Shown here piece by piece: positions 32,971 to 44,418 of a stretch of 64,000 nucleotides of DNA (its first letter is position 1; the number at the start of each line of letters is the position of its first letter). The position numbers and the translations under genes were made by a program. The notes beneath the pieces are model-generated. The model searched no databases. It saw only the letters and a list, made by a program, of their open reading frames with translations, and was not told the origin of the DNA. The stretch is taken from positions 148,755-212,754 of the forward strand of contig QCCH01000002.1 of the NCBI GenBank assembly GCA_003281315.1. The letters are read 5' to 3'. Source of the DNA: Prochlorococcus sp. AG-347-K20. Lineage in GTDB: Bacteria; Cyanobacteriota; Cyanobacteriia; PCC-6307; Cyanobiaceae.

Positions 32971-33696
32971 ATGATTTCTCAAATTAAAAACTTTTTATTT
33001 TTGATATTAGTTAGCTCTTTTTTACCTTCCTCATTATTGGCAAGGAATTTAGGAATAAAAAGTTTGGGACATAGTAGTTTTTTAATTACTAGTGGAGATA
33101 AATCTATTCTTATCAATCCCTTTAAAGCAATAGGTTGTGCAAGTAATTTAAAGGAGCCAAAAGAAGTCAACGTAGATTTTATTTTGGCTAGTTCTAGGCT
33201 TCCAGATGAAGGATATAACCCTAATGATCAATTAATGTTCGTTGAGCCAGGAATCTATCAATTTGAGGATATTTTATTAAATGGAATTTCTGTACCTCAT
33301 GACAGAGTAGATGGAAGAAGATTTGGGATGGCAACTGTTTGGAGTTGGGAGCAGAATGATCTTAAAATTGTTCATATGGGAGGAGCTGCTGGTGATATTG
33401 ATATAAATAGTCAAATTATTTTGTCTAGTCCAGATATATTGTTTATTTCAATTGGAGGAGGAATAAAATCTTACAATGGTAAAGAAGCCTCAAAAATAGT
33501 TAAGCTTCTAAAACCTAATGTAGTTATTCCTGTTCACTTTGAACTCGGCAAAAAAATTAATAAAGAATGTGATTTCTCAAATGCTGATTTATTTATCGAA
33601 AATATGAAAGATTTTAAAGTGAAATATGTTGGAAAAGATTTTCAAATAAAACCTAAAAGAATCGATCAAAATACAATTTATATTTTCAGTAATTAA
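32971..33696 (+). CDS. Secreted metallo-beta-lactamase-fold protein lacking the HxHxDH motif
   Basis: Signal-like N-terminus FLFLILVSSFLPSSLLA, then NLGIKSLGHSSFLITSGDKSILINPF (UlaG-like). Confidence 0.7.
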   Translation: MISQIKNFLFLILVSSFLPSSLLARNLGIKSLGHSSFLITSGDKSILINPFKAIGCASNLKEPKEVNVDFILASSRLPDEGYNPNDQLMFVEPGIYQFEDILLNGISVPHDRVDGRRFGMATVWSWEQNDLKIVHMGGAAGDIDINSQIILSSPDILFISIGGGIKSYNGKEASKIVKLLKPNVVIPVHFELGKKINKECDFSNADLFIENMKDFKVKYVGKDFQIKPKRIDQNTIYIFSN

Positions 33697-34802
33697 TTTT
33701 TTAAATCTAATATCTTGTAATTGTCCCAGAAAAAAATCATTTGTTTTTTTGTTCCAATACTAACCCTTATAGAATTACCGATATCTTTTTTATTTTCCAT
33801 ACTTCTAATAAGAATACCTTTTTCTCTCATCTGCTGTATTAAGATTTTAGGATCTTTTTTTGGCCAAATTAAGAAATAATTACCTCCACTAAAGTGAGTT
33901 CTGATTTTTGTTGATTTAAATTTATTTAAAATCCATTCCCTCGCCTTTTTTACTTCTAAAACATAATTATCAATATATGATTTGTCTTTAAGTGCTGCTA
34001 ATGCAGCTGTTATAGCAAAGCTGTTTACATCATATGGTCCTGTAACTTTATTAATGTACTGAATTAAACTTTTATTGCCAAAAGTAAAACCTATTCTTAA
34101 ACCAGCTAGACCTCCAGTTTTTGAAAGAGATTGGATTATTAGTATATTTTTATTCTTTTCAAAATCTATCGATTCAAGAAGACTATCTCCATTAAATTTT
34201 TCATATAGTTCATCAACAACTATTAATGAATCGTTATTGATATTGGCTAAATTAATTATTTCATGAGAGCTTAGAACAGTTCCTGTTGGATTATTTGGAT
34301 TGCAAATAAATATTAACTTTGGATTATGCTTTATTATTTTTTCCCTAAATTCTTCGATGGGGAATAGAAAATTTTCTCCAATGTAAGAACAACTTATTTT
34401 TTTCATTCCTCGGATTTCTGCACAAGGAGAATAGTAACCAAAAGTTGGATTTGTGGTTAGAAATATCTGATCTTTTTCTCCAAAGCAATTGAAAATTGCA
34501 TTTATTGCTGCATCTGCTCCATTGAAAATTCCGATTTCATCATTACCAAATTTTCTTGAATCAAGATATTTATCACATAAAAATTTTTTTAAAAAATTAT
34601 ATTCTGGATAAATTGAAATCTCATCTAATTTTATCGCTTGTAATGCCTCTAAAACCTTAGGACTTGGACCTAAAGTATTTTCATTAAAGTCTAAGCGGAG
34701 TAAATTTCTTCTATTTTCTAAAGGTGCAGAGTAAGACTTCATATTTATTATTTCTTCTCTTGGTTTTGGGAAAAGATTATTTAATTGATCAAAATCATTC
34801 AT
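33693..34802 (-). CDS. Aminotransferase class I/II (histidinol-phosphate aminotransferase family)
   Basis: LRLDFNENTLGPSPKVLEAL, FICNPNNPTGTVLS, SLSKTGGLAGLRIGF. Confidence 0.85.
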   Translation of the reverse strand: MNDFDQLNNLFPKPREEIINMKSYSAPLENRRNLLRLDFNENTLGPSPKVLEALQAIKLDEISIYPEYNFLKKFLCDKYLDSRKFGNDEIGIFNGADAAINAIFNCFGEKDQIFLTTNPTFGYYSPCAEIRGMKKISCSYIGENFLFPIEEFREKIIKHNPKLIFICNPNNPTGTVLSSHEIINLANINNDSLIVVDELYEKFNGDSLLESIDFEKNKNILIIQSLSKTGGLAGLRIGFTFGNKSLIQYINKVTGPYDVNSFAITAALAALKDKSYIDNYVLEVKKAREWILNKFKSTKIRTHFSGGNYFLIWPKKDPKILIQQMREKGILIRSMENKKDIGNSIRVSIGTKKQMIFFWDNYKILDLKN

Positions 34803-36616
34803 TACATTCTTTCTAAAGTTTCAATTCCTAAAAGCTCTAAGCTTAATTTTAGTGTTTTTGCAGTTAGGTCACATAAATTAAGCCTAGAGATTTTTATATT
34901 TTTTTCTTCTTTGAGGATTGGAACTTGATCATAGAATCTATTAAAAGTCTGACATAGCTCGAACAGATAATTGCATAATCTATTTGGCATTAAGTCTTTT
35001 TCAATAGAAATTATGACTTCATCGAACCTAAGTAATTTTCTGATAAGTTTCCACTCAGATTTATGTTCATAATTTACGTACTGAAAATCTTTAGATTCAT
35101 AAACAAAATCATTTTTTCTTTTAATTCCTAAAATTCTTACAAGTGTATATAACAAATAAGGAGCAGTATTACCATTAAGGGAAAGCATTTTATCAAAACT
35201 AAATTGATAATTAGTAATCCTATTTTGACTTAAATCTGCATACTTAACAGCTCCTAATCCAATAATTCTTGAAGTATTTGCTATAAACTCTTCGGTCTCA
35301 TAACGATCTTCATCTTCTAATCTTTTCAATAAATCTTCTTTTGCTCTTCTAACTGCTTCATTTAATAAATCTTTTAGGCGTATTGTTTCACCTTCTCTTG
35401 TCTTTAGTTTTTTGCCATCAATTCCTTGAACTAACCCAAAAGGGACATGGTCTACTTGACAATTTTCTGGGATCCATTTTGCTTTTTTTGCAACTTGAAA
35501 AACTCCAGTAAAATGATTTGCTTGCCCATGATCAGTTACATAAATAATTCTTGAAGCATCATCGCCATTAGGAGGTTTATTGAATCTGTATCTTATAGCA
35601 GCAAGATCTGTGGTGGCATAATTAAAACCTCCATCTTTTTTTTGAATAATTAGCGGTAAAGGTTTGCCTTCTTTATTAGTCATCCCATCTAAAAATACAC
35701 ATTTTGCTCCTTGATCTTCTACTAATAGTTTTTCTAAATTCAAATCATCAATAACTGAATTTAAGAAGGGATTATAAAAAGATTCACCTCTTTCTTCTAT
35801 TTTTATTTTTAAATTTTTATAGATTTCATCAAATTCTTTCCTTGATTGATCACATAATAATTTCCAAGCTTTAATCGATTTAATATCTCCACTTTGTAAC
35901 TTAACTACTTCCTCTCTAGATCTTTTTTGGAATTCAGATTCGTTATCAAATCTTTTTTTTGATTCTTTATAAAATTCAACTAAATCACTTATCTTGATCT
36001 TTCCTATTTCTTCTAGATCATTTGAATATAAATCTTTGAGCTGAGTAATAAGCATGCCAAATTGTGTTCCCCAATCACCAACATGATTGAGTCTTAATAC
36101 TTCATAACCTCTTAACTCGAAAATTCTAGATATTGAGTCACCTATTATTGTTGATCTTAAATGCCCTACATGCATTTCTTTAGCAATATTAGGGCTAGAA
36201 AAATCTACAATAACTTTATTGGACAAACCACTATCTAAATTTTTTCTAATTAGAGGTATGCCAGCCCTATTGCATTGAATATTTGACTTAATTTCATTTA
36301 TTAGAACCTCATCTTTTAATTTTATATTGATAAATCCAGGTCCAGCTATTTCTAGACTCTTACATAATTTTGCTATGCTTTTATTTTTATTTAAAAGGTT
36401 AATAAAATCATTAGAAATATCTCTTGGGTTCTTTTTATATATTTTAGATAAACTTAAACAAACATTACATTGATAATCACCAAATTCCTCTTTTGATGAT
36501 TGTGTAATTAAATTCTTGCTAAGAATTGCGAATTCTCCTTTCTTATCATTTTTTTCAAGACTATCTAAAAGAGATTGTTCAAATTGTTTTGTTAATTCTT
36601 TAAAAATGATTAGCAT
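34802..36616 (-). CDS. argS: Arginyl-tRNA synthetase
   Basis: [40 protein letters not shown], 604 aa. Confidence 0.96.
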   Translation of the reverse strand: MLIIFKELTKQFEQSLLDSLEKNDKKGEFAILSKNLITQSSKEEFGDYQCNVCLSLSKIYKKNPRDISNDFINLLNKNKSIAKLCKSLEIAGPGFINIKLKDEVLINEIKSNIQCNRAGIPLIRKNLDSGLSNKVIVDFSSPNIAKEMHVGHLRSTIIGDSISRIFELRGYEVLRLNHVGDWGTQFGMLITQLKDLYSNDLEEIGKIKISDLVEFYKESKKRFDNESEFQKRSREEVVKLQSGDIKSIKAWKLLCDQSRKEFDEIYKNLKIKIEERGESFYNPFLNSVIDDLNLEKLLVEDQGAKCVFLDGMTNKEGKPLPLIIQKKDGGFNYATTDLAAIRYRFNKPPNGDDASRIIYVTDHGQANHFTGVFQVAKKAKWIPENCQVDHVPFGLVQGIDGKKLKTREGETIRLKDLLNEAVRRAKEDLLKRLEDEDRYETEEFIANTSRIIGLGAVKYADLSQNRITNYQFSFDKMLSLNGNTAPYLLYTLVRILGIKRKNDFVYESKDFQYVNYEHKSEWKLIRKLLRFDEVIISIEKDLMPNRLCNYLFELCQTFNRFYDQVPILKEEKNIKISRLNLCDLTAKTLKLSLELLGIETLERM

Positions 36617-36643
36617 TAATTATTCAATTATTTATCTATATGA

Positions 36644-37510
36644 TTAATTAATATAACGCATACTCAAATCAATCCAATTACTTTTGGTGATTGAAGAACT
36701 TGTTGAAATCAAATCAATACCTTTTATTAGATATTTACTAATTTCTTGAGGGTTTATTCCAGAAACTTCTATTATCAAATTTTTATTGACTTCTTTTTGT
36801 AGACTATTAATTGATAACTCTCTTAATTCTTGGACGTTTTTTTTGATTATTTCAGGACTAAGTTCATCTAATAAGACACTATCCGCGCCTGCTAGTACTG
36901 CTTCTTTTGCCTGGTCGATATTCTCAGCTTCAATTATGATATGTGTTGTAAAAGGCGAATTTAGGCGAATTTTTTGTACTGCATTCTTAAGATTATCTGT
37001 CCATGCAATATGATTTTCTTTGATCATAGCAGCATCGTATAATCCCATCCTATGATTCACCCCACCTCCGCATTTGAATGCATATTTTTCAAATATTCTT
37101 AAGCCAGGAGTCGTTTTCCTAGTATCTGCTAATTTTATATTTGTGTCTTCTAATTTATCTATAAGATTCTTTGTATATGTTGATATTCCAGATAAATGCA
37201 TTGCTATATTTAAACTGATCCTTTCACTAGCGAGTAAACTTTTTGAAGGTCCATATATTTCTAAGAGTTTTTGATCTCTAACAAATTTATCTCCATCAGA
37301 GATATTAAATTTTGGACTGATTTTTAAATCAATTTTTCTAAAAATTTCTTTTATAATTTCAACCCCACAGAATATACCCTCCTCTTTTGCAATCCAATAT
37401 GCATTACCATTCTCTTCTGTAATAGAGGGACTTGTAAGATCTCCACTACCTATATCTTCATCGATCCAATTATCAATGATTTTACTTATTATTGGAGTAT
37501 TTAAATCCAC
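36644..37510 (-). CDS. nadC: Nicotinate-nucleotide pyrophosphorylase (carboxylating)
   Basis: DEDIGSGDLTSPSI, ADTRKTTPGLRIFEKYAFKCGGGVNHRMGLYDAAMIKENH. Confidence 0.95.
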   Translation of the reverse strand: MDLNTPIISKIIDNWIDEDIGSGDLTSPSITEENGNAYWIAKEEGIFCGVEIIKEIFRKIDLKISPKFNISDGDKFVRDQKLLEIYGPSKSLLASERISLNIAMHLSGISTYTKNLIDKLEDTNIKLADTRKTTPGLRIFEKYAFKCGGGVNHRMGLYDAAMIKENHIAWTDNLKNAVQKIRLNSPFTTHIIIEAENIDQAKEAVLAGADSVLLDELSPEIIKKNVQELRELSINSLQKEVNKNLIIEVSGINPQEISKYLIKGIDLISTSSSITKSNWIDLSMRYIN

Positions 37511-37592
37511 TAAACTAAAAAATAATTAATTAATAAAAATTCAACTGAAGTTAGAGAATTAACTATATATCACTATGTAATTTAACTCAAAT

Positions 37593-38975
37593 TTATTTAC
37601 CAATACAAAACTTAGAAAAAATATTATCTAGAAGTTCTTCTGTTAATTCTTGACCAGTTATTTTAGATAAGTTTTGAATTCCATCTCTAAGTTCAATTGA
37701 TAACAAATCAAATGGCAATTTATTTTTAATTATTTCATCAGTATCATTTAAATTAGACAGGCAAGCAGACAAATTTGTTAGATGTCTTTCGTTTAAAAAT
37801 ATATTGATATTTTCTACTTGTTTTAATCCGCATTTTTTTATTATTGTGTCTATTAATAATCTTTCACCATAATTATTCTTAATACTCATAAGAATTGTAT
37901 TTTTTAACTCATTTGAATTAATATTTTTGCAATCAATTAAATCTTTTTTATTGCCCAAAATAGTAATTAATTTTTTTTTGGGAATTTCTTGTATTATTTT
38001 TTTGTCTTCTTCATTAAATCCTTCTTCAAGACTATAAATATAAATTATAAAATCTGACTCTTTTATTTTCCCAAAACTTTTTTTAATTCCAATACTTTCA
38101 ATTTGTTCATCAGTTTCTCTTATGCCAGCAGTATCAATTATTTTCATTGGAATATCATTAATAGTTAAATTAACTTCAATAACATCTCTAGTTGTTCCAG
38201 GAATATTAGTTACGATTGCTTTCTCTTTTTTTGCAAGCAAATTTAATAAAGAGCTTTTACCAACATTTGTTTTACCTATAAGCGCAATGGATATTCCATT
38301 GTGAATATATGAATTTCTTTTTGCATTTTCTATTAGTAATTCTATTTTTTCTTTTACTTTTTTAATGTTTTTTAGATATTTGGTGTAATCAAAATCTGTG
38401 AAGTCTTCTTCAAAATCAACTCTCGCTTCTATTTCGCAAAGTTGATTTATAAGGTCATTTTTAATATCATCAATTTTTTTCTTTACTTCTCCTTGAACCC
38501 CGCTAAAAGCTAACTCTGCTGATCTGGTATTGCTTGCATTAATTAATTGATTAATCGACTCGGCTTGTGTAAGGTCTATTTTCCCATTAAGAAAAGCTCT
38601 TTGACTAAATTCTCCTGGGTTTGCAAGTCTAACTTTAGAATTACTAGATAATAATATCTTTAAAACTTTATTTACTATGATAATACCGCCATGGCAATGA
38701 AGTTCAACGACATCCTCTCCTGTGAAGCTATTTGGTGATTTCATCACTAAAATTAAAACCTCATCTATAAATTTATTTTGTTTATTTTCCTGAATAAAAC
38801 CATGAAAAACTCTATGTGATTCCCATGCATATTTAGATTTAGTTTGAACAATCTTTTTGCAAGAATTTATTGCGTCTTTCCCTGATACTCTTATTATCGC
38901 AACTCCTCCTTTCCCTATACTTATAGCTGAAGCAATTGCAGCTATCGTATCTTCTGTAGTAACTATCGAATCCAT
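37593..38975 (-). CDS. mnmE: tRNA modification GTPase MnmE
   Basis: [44 protein letters not shown]-terminal FCIGK. Confidence 0.96.
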   Translation of the reverse strand: MDSIVTTEDTIAAIASAISIGKGGVAIIRVSGKDAINSCKKIVQTKSKYAWESHRVFHGFIQENKQNKFIDEVLILVMKSPNSFTGEDVVELHCHGGIIIVNKVLKILLSSNSKVRLANPGEFSQRAFLNGKIDLTQAESINQLINASNTRSAELAFSGVQGEVKKKIDDIKNDLINQLCEIEARVDFEEDFTDFDYTKYLKNIKKVKEKIELLIENAKRNSYIHNGISIALIGKTNVGKSSLLNLLAKKEKAIVTNIPGTTRDVIEVNLTINDIPMKIIDTAGIRETDEQIESIGIKKSFGKIKESDFIIYIYSLEEGFNEEDKKIIQEIPKKKLITILGNKKDLIDCKNINSNELKNTILMSIKNNYGERLLIDTIIKKCGLKQVENINIFLNERHLTNLSACLSNLNDTDEIIKNKLPFDLLSIELRDGIQNLSKITGQELTEELLDNIFSKFCIGK

Positions 38976-39041
38976 CTCTCGCTTTGTTATGGATAATTAA
39001 GTAAGATTGTCAAGAATTTAATTTTGAAATTTTCTTTCTGA

Positions 39042-39485
39042 ATGAGATTTAAAAAAGATATTACCTATAAGAAAATTCTATCATTATTTAGGAAGCAGAA
39101 TGGAAGTCCTTTTTTTAATGCTAAAGGTTTAGCTATAGGGGTATTTAGTGGCTGCTTTCCTTTTTTTGGGTTTCAGACTTTAATGGGGGTATTTTTTGCG
39201 AAAATAGCTAAAGGAAATATTCTTCTAGCTGCAATTGGTACCTGGATCAGCAACCCTTTTACTTATATTCCACTTTATTATTTTAACTATAAAGTTGGTT
39301 CGATTTTTTTAAATAATTCTTCTAATAAAATTCTTGAAAAAAGTTTAGTTATTGATGACTTATGGAAACAAGGTAGAATTTTTTCCCTAAAATTACTCTT
39401 AGGTTCATCTTGTGTAGGTATTTTATTAGCTTTGATTTGTGGCAGTATTGTTTTCTTTATCTACAAGATAAAAAGTAAAAGATAG
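39042..39485 (+). CDS. DUF2062-like membrane protein
   Basis: 147 aa, AIGVFSGCFPFFGFQTLMGVFFAKIAKGNILLAAIGTWISNPFTYIPLYYFNYKVG. Confidence 0.75.
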   Translation: MRFKKDITYKKILSLFRKQNGSPFFNAKGLAIGVFSGCFPFFGFQTLMGVFFAKIAKGNILLAAIGTWISNPFTYIPLYYFNYKVGSIFLNNSSNKILEKSLVIDDLWKQGRIFSLKLLLGSSCVGILLALICGSIVFFIYKIKSKR

Positions 39486-39503
39486 ATTGATCTTATTTTA
39501 AAA

Positions 39504-41813
39504 TTAACTTTGTCCAACTCTGGCAATATCTAAAACATCTGCCATTGATTTAATTTGTTCAATTGTTTTGTGAAGTTGATTATAACTTTCAAGACCTACA
39601 CAAAGATTTATAATAGCTGGCTTACCATAAGCAGTTTTAACATTGGCATCGCTAACGTTTATACCTTTATCAGATAACCGCATAAGAATATCTTTAAGAA
39701 CTCCAACTCGATCAATTACCTCTATTCGTAGCTGAATTGGAAACTTATTATCACCAGTTTTATTATCTTGATTCCAACCGACAGGTAATCTTCTCTCTAT
39801 TGGAATTGGCATTACATTTTCACAATCTTTCCTATGTATAGTTATCCCATGGTTGCCGAGCGATACAGTTCCGATAATATCCTCGCCTGGGAGTGGGGCA
39901 CAGCATTTACCTATTCTATAATCAAGACCTTCTATCCCGGAAATTGGCGATTTAGCTGCTGTATTAGATTGATTAGTGGATAAATTACTATTACTTTTAA
40001 GAGATTTTGCTATTTCAGAGTCAGAATCATTTTTTACATCTTCTGTCTGTAATTTTATTTCTTCTCTTAGTCTGTTTAATATTTGATGCAAAGTTAAACC
40101 ACCAAAACCAAGAGATGCAAGAAGGTCTTCAGTAGTTTTTAAATTGCATCGATTTGCAACTTTTTTCATGGCTTCACTAGAAAGTAATGCTTCAAAACCG
40201 TTTCTACCTACTTCTTTTTCAAGTAAATCTCTACCTCTTTTAATCGTTTCATCACGATGGCTTTTCTTATACCATTGGCGAATTCTATTTTTAGCAGTAG
40301 GCGTAACTACAAAGTTAAGCCAATCCAAGCTTGGAGTAGCATTATTACTTGTCAAAATTTCTATGAAGTCACCATTTTGAAGTGCTGTAGATAATGGAGA
40401 AAGCTTTTCATTAATTCTTATTCCATTACAGTGATTTCCAACTTCAGAATGAATTCTGTAGGCGAAATCTATCGCGGTAGATCCTTTCCTTAAACCAACA
40501 ACATCTCCTTTTGGAGTGATCACAAATACTTCTTCATCAAATAAATCTTCTTTAATTGAAGCTAAATAATCATTATGATCCCTTTCATTACCTTCCTGTT
40601 GCCATTCTACTAATTGTCTTAGCCAATTAAATCTCTCGGCATTACTTTTAGCAGGAGAACCACCCTCTTTGTATTGCCAATGAGCGGCAATACCATATTC
40701 AGCAATTTGATGCATCGAAGTAGTTCTAATTTGAACTTCAATAGGTCGATGTCTTCCAATCACAGAAGTGTGTAAGGACTGATATCCATTGGGTTTTGGT
40801 AATCCTATGTAGTCTTTAAATCTACCTGGAATAGGTTTAAAAGTATCATGAACAACTGCTAAAGCTCTATAACAACTATCTGAATTGTCTACGATAATTC
40901 TTAGGGCGGCAACATCATAAATCTCGTGAAAATGCTTTTGTTGTCTTTCCATTTTGCTCCAGATGCCATAAAGATGTTTTGGCCTTCCTGTTATTTCAAA
41001 ATTTTTCAAACCTGCTGAAATTAAGTTTTCCTTCATAAGATTCAAAGTTACTTTTAATCTTTTTTCTCTATCACTTCTTTTGACAGCTATTTGATCTTTA
41101 AGATCTAGATATTCTTTAGGCTCTAGGAATTTAAAAGCTAAATCTTCTAATTCCCATTTAAATCTGTTTATTCCTAGCCGATTAGCTAATGGTGCATAAA
41201 TCTCTCTTGTTTCTCTCGCTATTCTTAGTTTTTTCTCATCATTTAGCCATTCAATTGTTCTCATGTTATGAAGTCGATCTGCAAGTTTTACTAAGACAAC
41301 TCTGATATCGCTGGCCATAGCCAAAAACATTTTCCTAAGATTTTCAGCTTGTGCTTCAGTCCTGTTATTAAAGTGAATGCCGCCTAATTTCGTTACACCC
41401 TCTACAAGTATTTTTACTTCTAATCCAAAATTTGTTTCTATTTCGGATAAATCAATACCAGTATCTTCAACTACATCATGTAAAAGGCCTGCAGCAATAA
41501 CAGATGAACTAGCACCTATTTCTTTAAGGAGATTTGCAACAGCAACCGGGTGTATAATGTATGGCTCGCCGCTCGCGCGGAATTGTCCATCATGAGCTTT
41601 ATAAGCAAGTTTAAAAGCCTTTACTATAAGGTTTTGATTTTCATCATTTTCTTTATTTGATTTTTCAAAATTATGAATATCTTTAAGAAGCCAATCGGGA
41701 ATGTTTATTTGATAATTCAAAGATTTACTTTCATATTTTTTATTTTCAGGCAAAATAGTTTTGGAAACTTCAATTTCGTTTTTTTCTTTTGAATTTGCAG
41801 CTGCCTCGGACAT
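39504..41813 (-). CDS. spoT: Bifunctional (p)ppGpp synthetase/hydrolase
   Basis: HD domain LLHDVVEDTG...KLADRLHNMRT, synthetase RFKDYIGLPKPNGYQSLHT, TGS and ACT regions. Confidence 0.95.
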   Translation of the reverse strand: MSEAAANSKEKNEIEVSKTILPENKKYESKSLNYQINIPDWLLKDIHNFEKSNKENDENQNLIVKAFKLAYKAHDGQFRASGEPYIIHPVAVANLLKEIGASSSVIAAGLLHDVVEDTGIDLSEIETNFGLEVKILVEGVTKLGGIHFNNRTEAQAENLRKMFLAMASDIRVVLVKLADRLHNMRTIEWLNDEKKLRIARETREIYAPLANRLGINRFKWELEDLAFKFLEPKEYLDLKDQIAVKRSDREKRLKVTLNLMKENLISAGLKNFEITGRPKHLYGIWSKMERQQKHFHEIYDVAALRIIVDNSDSCYRALAVVHDTFKPIPGRFKDYIGLPKPNGYQSLHTSVIGRHRPIEVQIRTTSMHQIAEYGIAAHWQYKEGGSPAKSNAERFNWLRQLVEWQQEGNERDHNDYLASIKEDLFDEEVFVITPKGDVVGLRKGSTAIDFAYRIHSEVGNHCNGIRINEKLSPLSTALQNGDFIEILTSNNATPSLDWLNFVVTPTAKNRIRQWYKKSHRDETIKRGRDLLEKEVGRNGFEALLSSEAMKKVANRCNLKTTEDLLASLGFGGLTLHQILNRLREEIKLQTEDVKNDSDSEIAKSLKSNSNLSTNQSNTAAKSPISGIEGLDYRIGKCCAPLPGEDIIGTVSLGNHGITIHRKDCENVMPIPIERRLPVGWNQDNKTGDNKFPIQLRIEVIDRVGVLKDILMRLSDKGINVSDANVKTAYGKPAIINLCVGLESYNQLHKTIEQIKSMADVLDIARVGQS

Positions 41814-41867
41814 TTTATATTGCTTTAGATGTATTTTATTTAGGTCTAGAAAAATTTGCTATAAATC

Positions 41868-43466
41868 ATGGAAAAAAATAAAGAAAAAATTATTGTAGTT
41901 AAAAATCTTACTGTTAAATATGGTCTAAAACAGCAACCTATTATCAAAAATTTTAATTTGGAAATAGATAGTGGAGATCATTTGGCTATAATAGGACCCT
42001 CTGGATGTGGAAAGACCACTTTTGCAAAAACATTAGTAAATATATTGCCTGAAAAGGCCACTTCTAAAGGGTATCTATCGATTTCTAGTGTAGATCCTAG
42101 GAAAATAAATAACAAAGATGCACAATTATTTAGAAGAAAGAATTTTGGATTTATTTATCAAGACTCTTTAAAAATACTTAATCCGCTAATGAGAGTTGGG
42201 GATCATTTATATGAATTATTTAAAACACATGATCAAACTAAATCATCTTTGGCTATTAAAAAATTAGTAAGAGAAGTTTTTCAAAAAGTCGGAATTGAAG
42301 AAAGTAGACTTGATTCTTTCCCACATCAATTTAGCGGTGGAATGAGACAGAGAGTTTCTATAGCAATGGCACTTGCTTTGAAACCTAAATTATTAATAGC
42401 TGATGAACCTACAACAAGCTTAGATACCAAAACAAGTTTTGAAATTATGCAAGAAATAATTCATCTATGTAATGAATTTGATACTACTTTAATTTTAATA
42501 AGTCATGATATAAATCTTGCGGCAAAGTGGTGTGAAAAAGTTGCAATAATTGAAAAGGGATCGATTGTTGAAAAAGGGAATATATTAGATATTTTTCAAT
42601 CACCAAAATCAGATATCGGGAAAAAGTTAGTAAATGCTTCAAAAATATTATTAGAACCAAATACCAAAAAAAATGCTCGAGATGAGGTCGTTCTAGAGGT
42701 CAATAACCTCAGACATTGGTATAAATTAAATTCTTCAATTTTCATTAATAAATGGAATAAGGCTTTAAACGAAGTTAGTTTCAAGTTATATAAGAATGAA
42801 ACTCTTGGAATAGTTGGCTCTTCAGGAAGCGGCAAAAGTACATTATGTAGGGTTTTAATAGGACTTCTTAAAGTAAGAGGTGGTGAAATCAAAATTTATG
42901 ATAAAAATCATGCATCGAAAACAAATAAATCTTTTAAAAAGAACAAAAATGTGCAAATTATTTTTCAAGATCCTTTTTCAAGTTTGAATCCTAAAATGAA
43001 AATTAAAAATATTTTGGAAGATATATTTTTTATTCAAAAAATTTCAGATAAAAGAAAAATCGAAAAAGAAATAAAAATAATGTTAAGAAATTTAAATCTT
43101 CCTTTAAATAATGATTTTTTTAATTCTTATCCTAACCAATTATCTGGTGGTCAATTGCAAAGAATTTCATTAGCCAGAGCGCTATTGTTGAAACCAGAAA
43201 TTTTGATTTGTGATGAGAGCGTAAATATGTTGGATGCTTCAGTAAAAATAGAGATTCTTGAATTACTAAGAGTCTTGAAAGAAAAAATGAATTTAACGAT
43301 TATCTTTATTACTCATGATTTAGGCATTGCTAAAAGATTTTGTGATAGGTTGCTAGTTATGAATCACGGAAAGATAGTTGATGAAGGAGAAAGTTCTACA
43401 ATATTCACTAAAACTCAAAATACATATACAAAATCGCTTCTAAATTCCTCTTTAAATATTATTTAA
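41868..43466 (+). CDS. ABC transporter ATPase with two fused nucleotide-binding domains (oligopeptide/nickel type)
   Basis: Two Walker A (GPSGCGKTT, GSSGSGKST) and two signatures (FSGGMRQR, LSGGQLQR). Confidence 0.92.
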   Translation: MEKNKEKIIVVKNLTVKYGLKQQPIIKNFNLEIDSGDHLAIIGPSGCGKTTFAKTLVNILPEKATSKGYLSISSVDPRKINNKDAQLFRRKNFGFIYQDSLKILNPLMRVGDHLYELFKTHDQTKSSLAIKKLVREVFQKVGIEESRLDSFPHQFSGGMRQRVSIAMALALKPKLLIADEPTTSLDTKTSFEIMQEIIHLCNEFDTTLILISHDINLAAKWCEKVAIIEKGSIVEKGNILDIFQSPKSDIGKKLVNASKILLEPNTKKNARDEVVLEVNNLRHWYKLNSSIFINKWNKALNEVSFKLYKNETLGIVGSSGSGKSTLCRVLIGLLKVRGGEIKIYDKNHASKTNKSFKKNKNVQIIFQDPFSSLNPKMKIKNILEDIFFIQKISDKRKIEKEIKIMLRNLNLPLNNDFFNSYPNQLSGGQLQRISLARALLLKPEILICDESVNMLDASVKIEILELLRVLKEKMNLTIIFITHDLGIAKRFCDRLLVMNHGKIVDEGESSTIFTKTQNTYTKSLLNSSLNII

Positions 43467-44418
43467 CTTTAAGAACACTAAGTAATTTTTGAAAATCTAA
43501 TGGTAATTCTGATTCAAATATCATTTCTTTACCATTTATTGGATGTATAATTCCAAGTTTAATGGCGTGTAAAGCTTGGCCATCTAATTTACATGGTAGT
43601 TTTTTACATCTTCCATATAACGGATCACCCACAATTGGATGATTAATGTGAGCGCAATGAACTCTTATTTGATGCGTTCGCCCCGTATCTAGTTTGAAAC
43701 TCATTAATGAGTAATTGCCAAATCTTTCTTCTAATTTCCAATAGGTACAGGCATACCTTCCTGAAGCTTCTTCAACTACTTTATACTTCAATCTATTTAA
43801 TTTATCTCTGCCAATGTGTCCTACAATTTGGCCTTCTTCAAAAGAAGGTGATCCATGAATTACTGCAATATATTCGCGTGATGCTATTTTTTCTTTAATT
43901 TGTTTCTGGAGATTTACTAATGCCTCTTGGCTTTTTGCAACCACCATACATCCGGAGGTATCTTTATCTAATCTGTGAACAATCCCAGGTCTTAGTTTCC
44001 CATTAATTCCAGGTAGATCTTTACAGTGAAAAAGTAATCCATTCACTAAAGTTCCAGATTTGTGTCCAGGGGCTGGATGAACAATTAGCCCTGATTGTTT
44101 ATTGATTACTATAATGTGCTCGTCTTCAAAAAGGATATTTAAATCCATTTTTTCAGGTTCCAAATAAATAAGAGGTTCTGGAGGAGGCATCCATATTTGA
44201 ACATTGTCGCCATTTTTTAATGGGGTCTTTGCTTTCGCGGTCTTATAGTTTACAAGTACTAAACCTGAATTTATAAAATGTTGAATTCTAGCTCTACTTT
44301 GTTCTGGCCTTTTACTTACCAACCATCTGTCTAGCCTCATAGGAAGAGGCAGCTCATAAATAATTTCTATAAGCTCACCTTCTCCAATGCCAAAAGAATT
44401 TTGATTATTTAATTCCAT
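43459..44418 (-). CDS. rluD: Large-subunit rRNA pseudouridine synthase
   Basis: S4-type N-terminus, PGIVHRLDKDTSGCMVVAKS, DTGRTHQIRVH. Confidence 0.93.
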   Translation of the reverse strand: MELNNQNSFGIGEGELIEIIYELPLPMRLDRWLVSKRPEQSRARIQHFINSGLVLVNYKTAKAKTPLKNGDNVQIWMPPPEPLIYLEPEKMDLNILFEDEHIIVINKQSGLIVHPAPGHKSGTLVNGLLFHCKDLPGINGKLRPGIVHRLDKDTSGCMVVAKSQEALVNLQKQIKEKIASREYIAVIHGSPSFEEGQIVGHIGRDKLNRLKYKVVEEASGRYACTYWKLEERFGNYSLMSFKLDTGRTHQIRVHCAHINHPIVGDPLYGRCKKLPCKLDGQALHAIKLGIIHPINGKEMIFESELPLDFQKLLSVLKVK

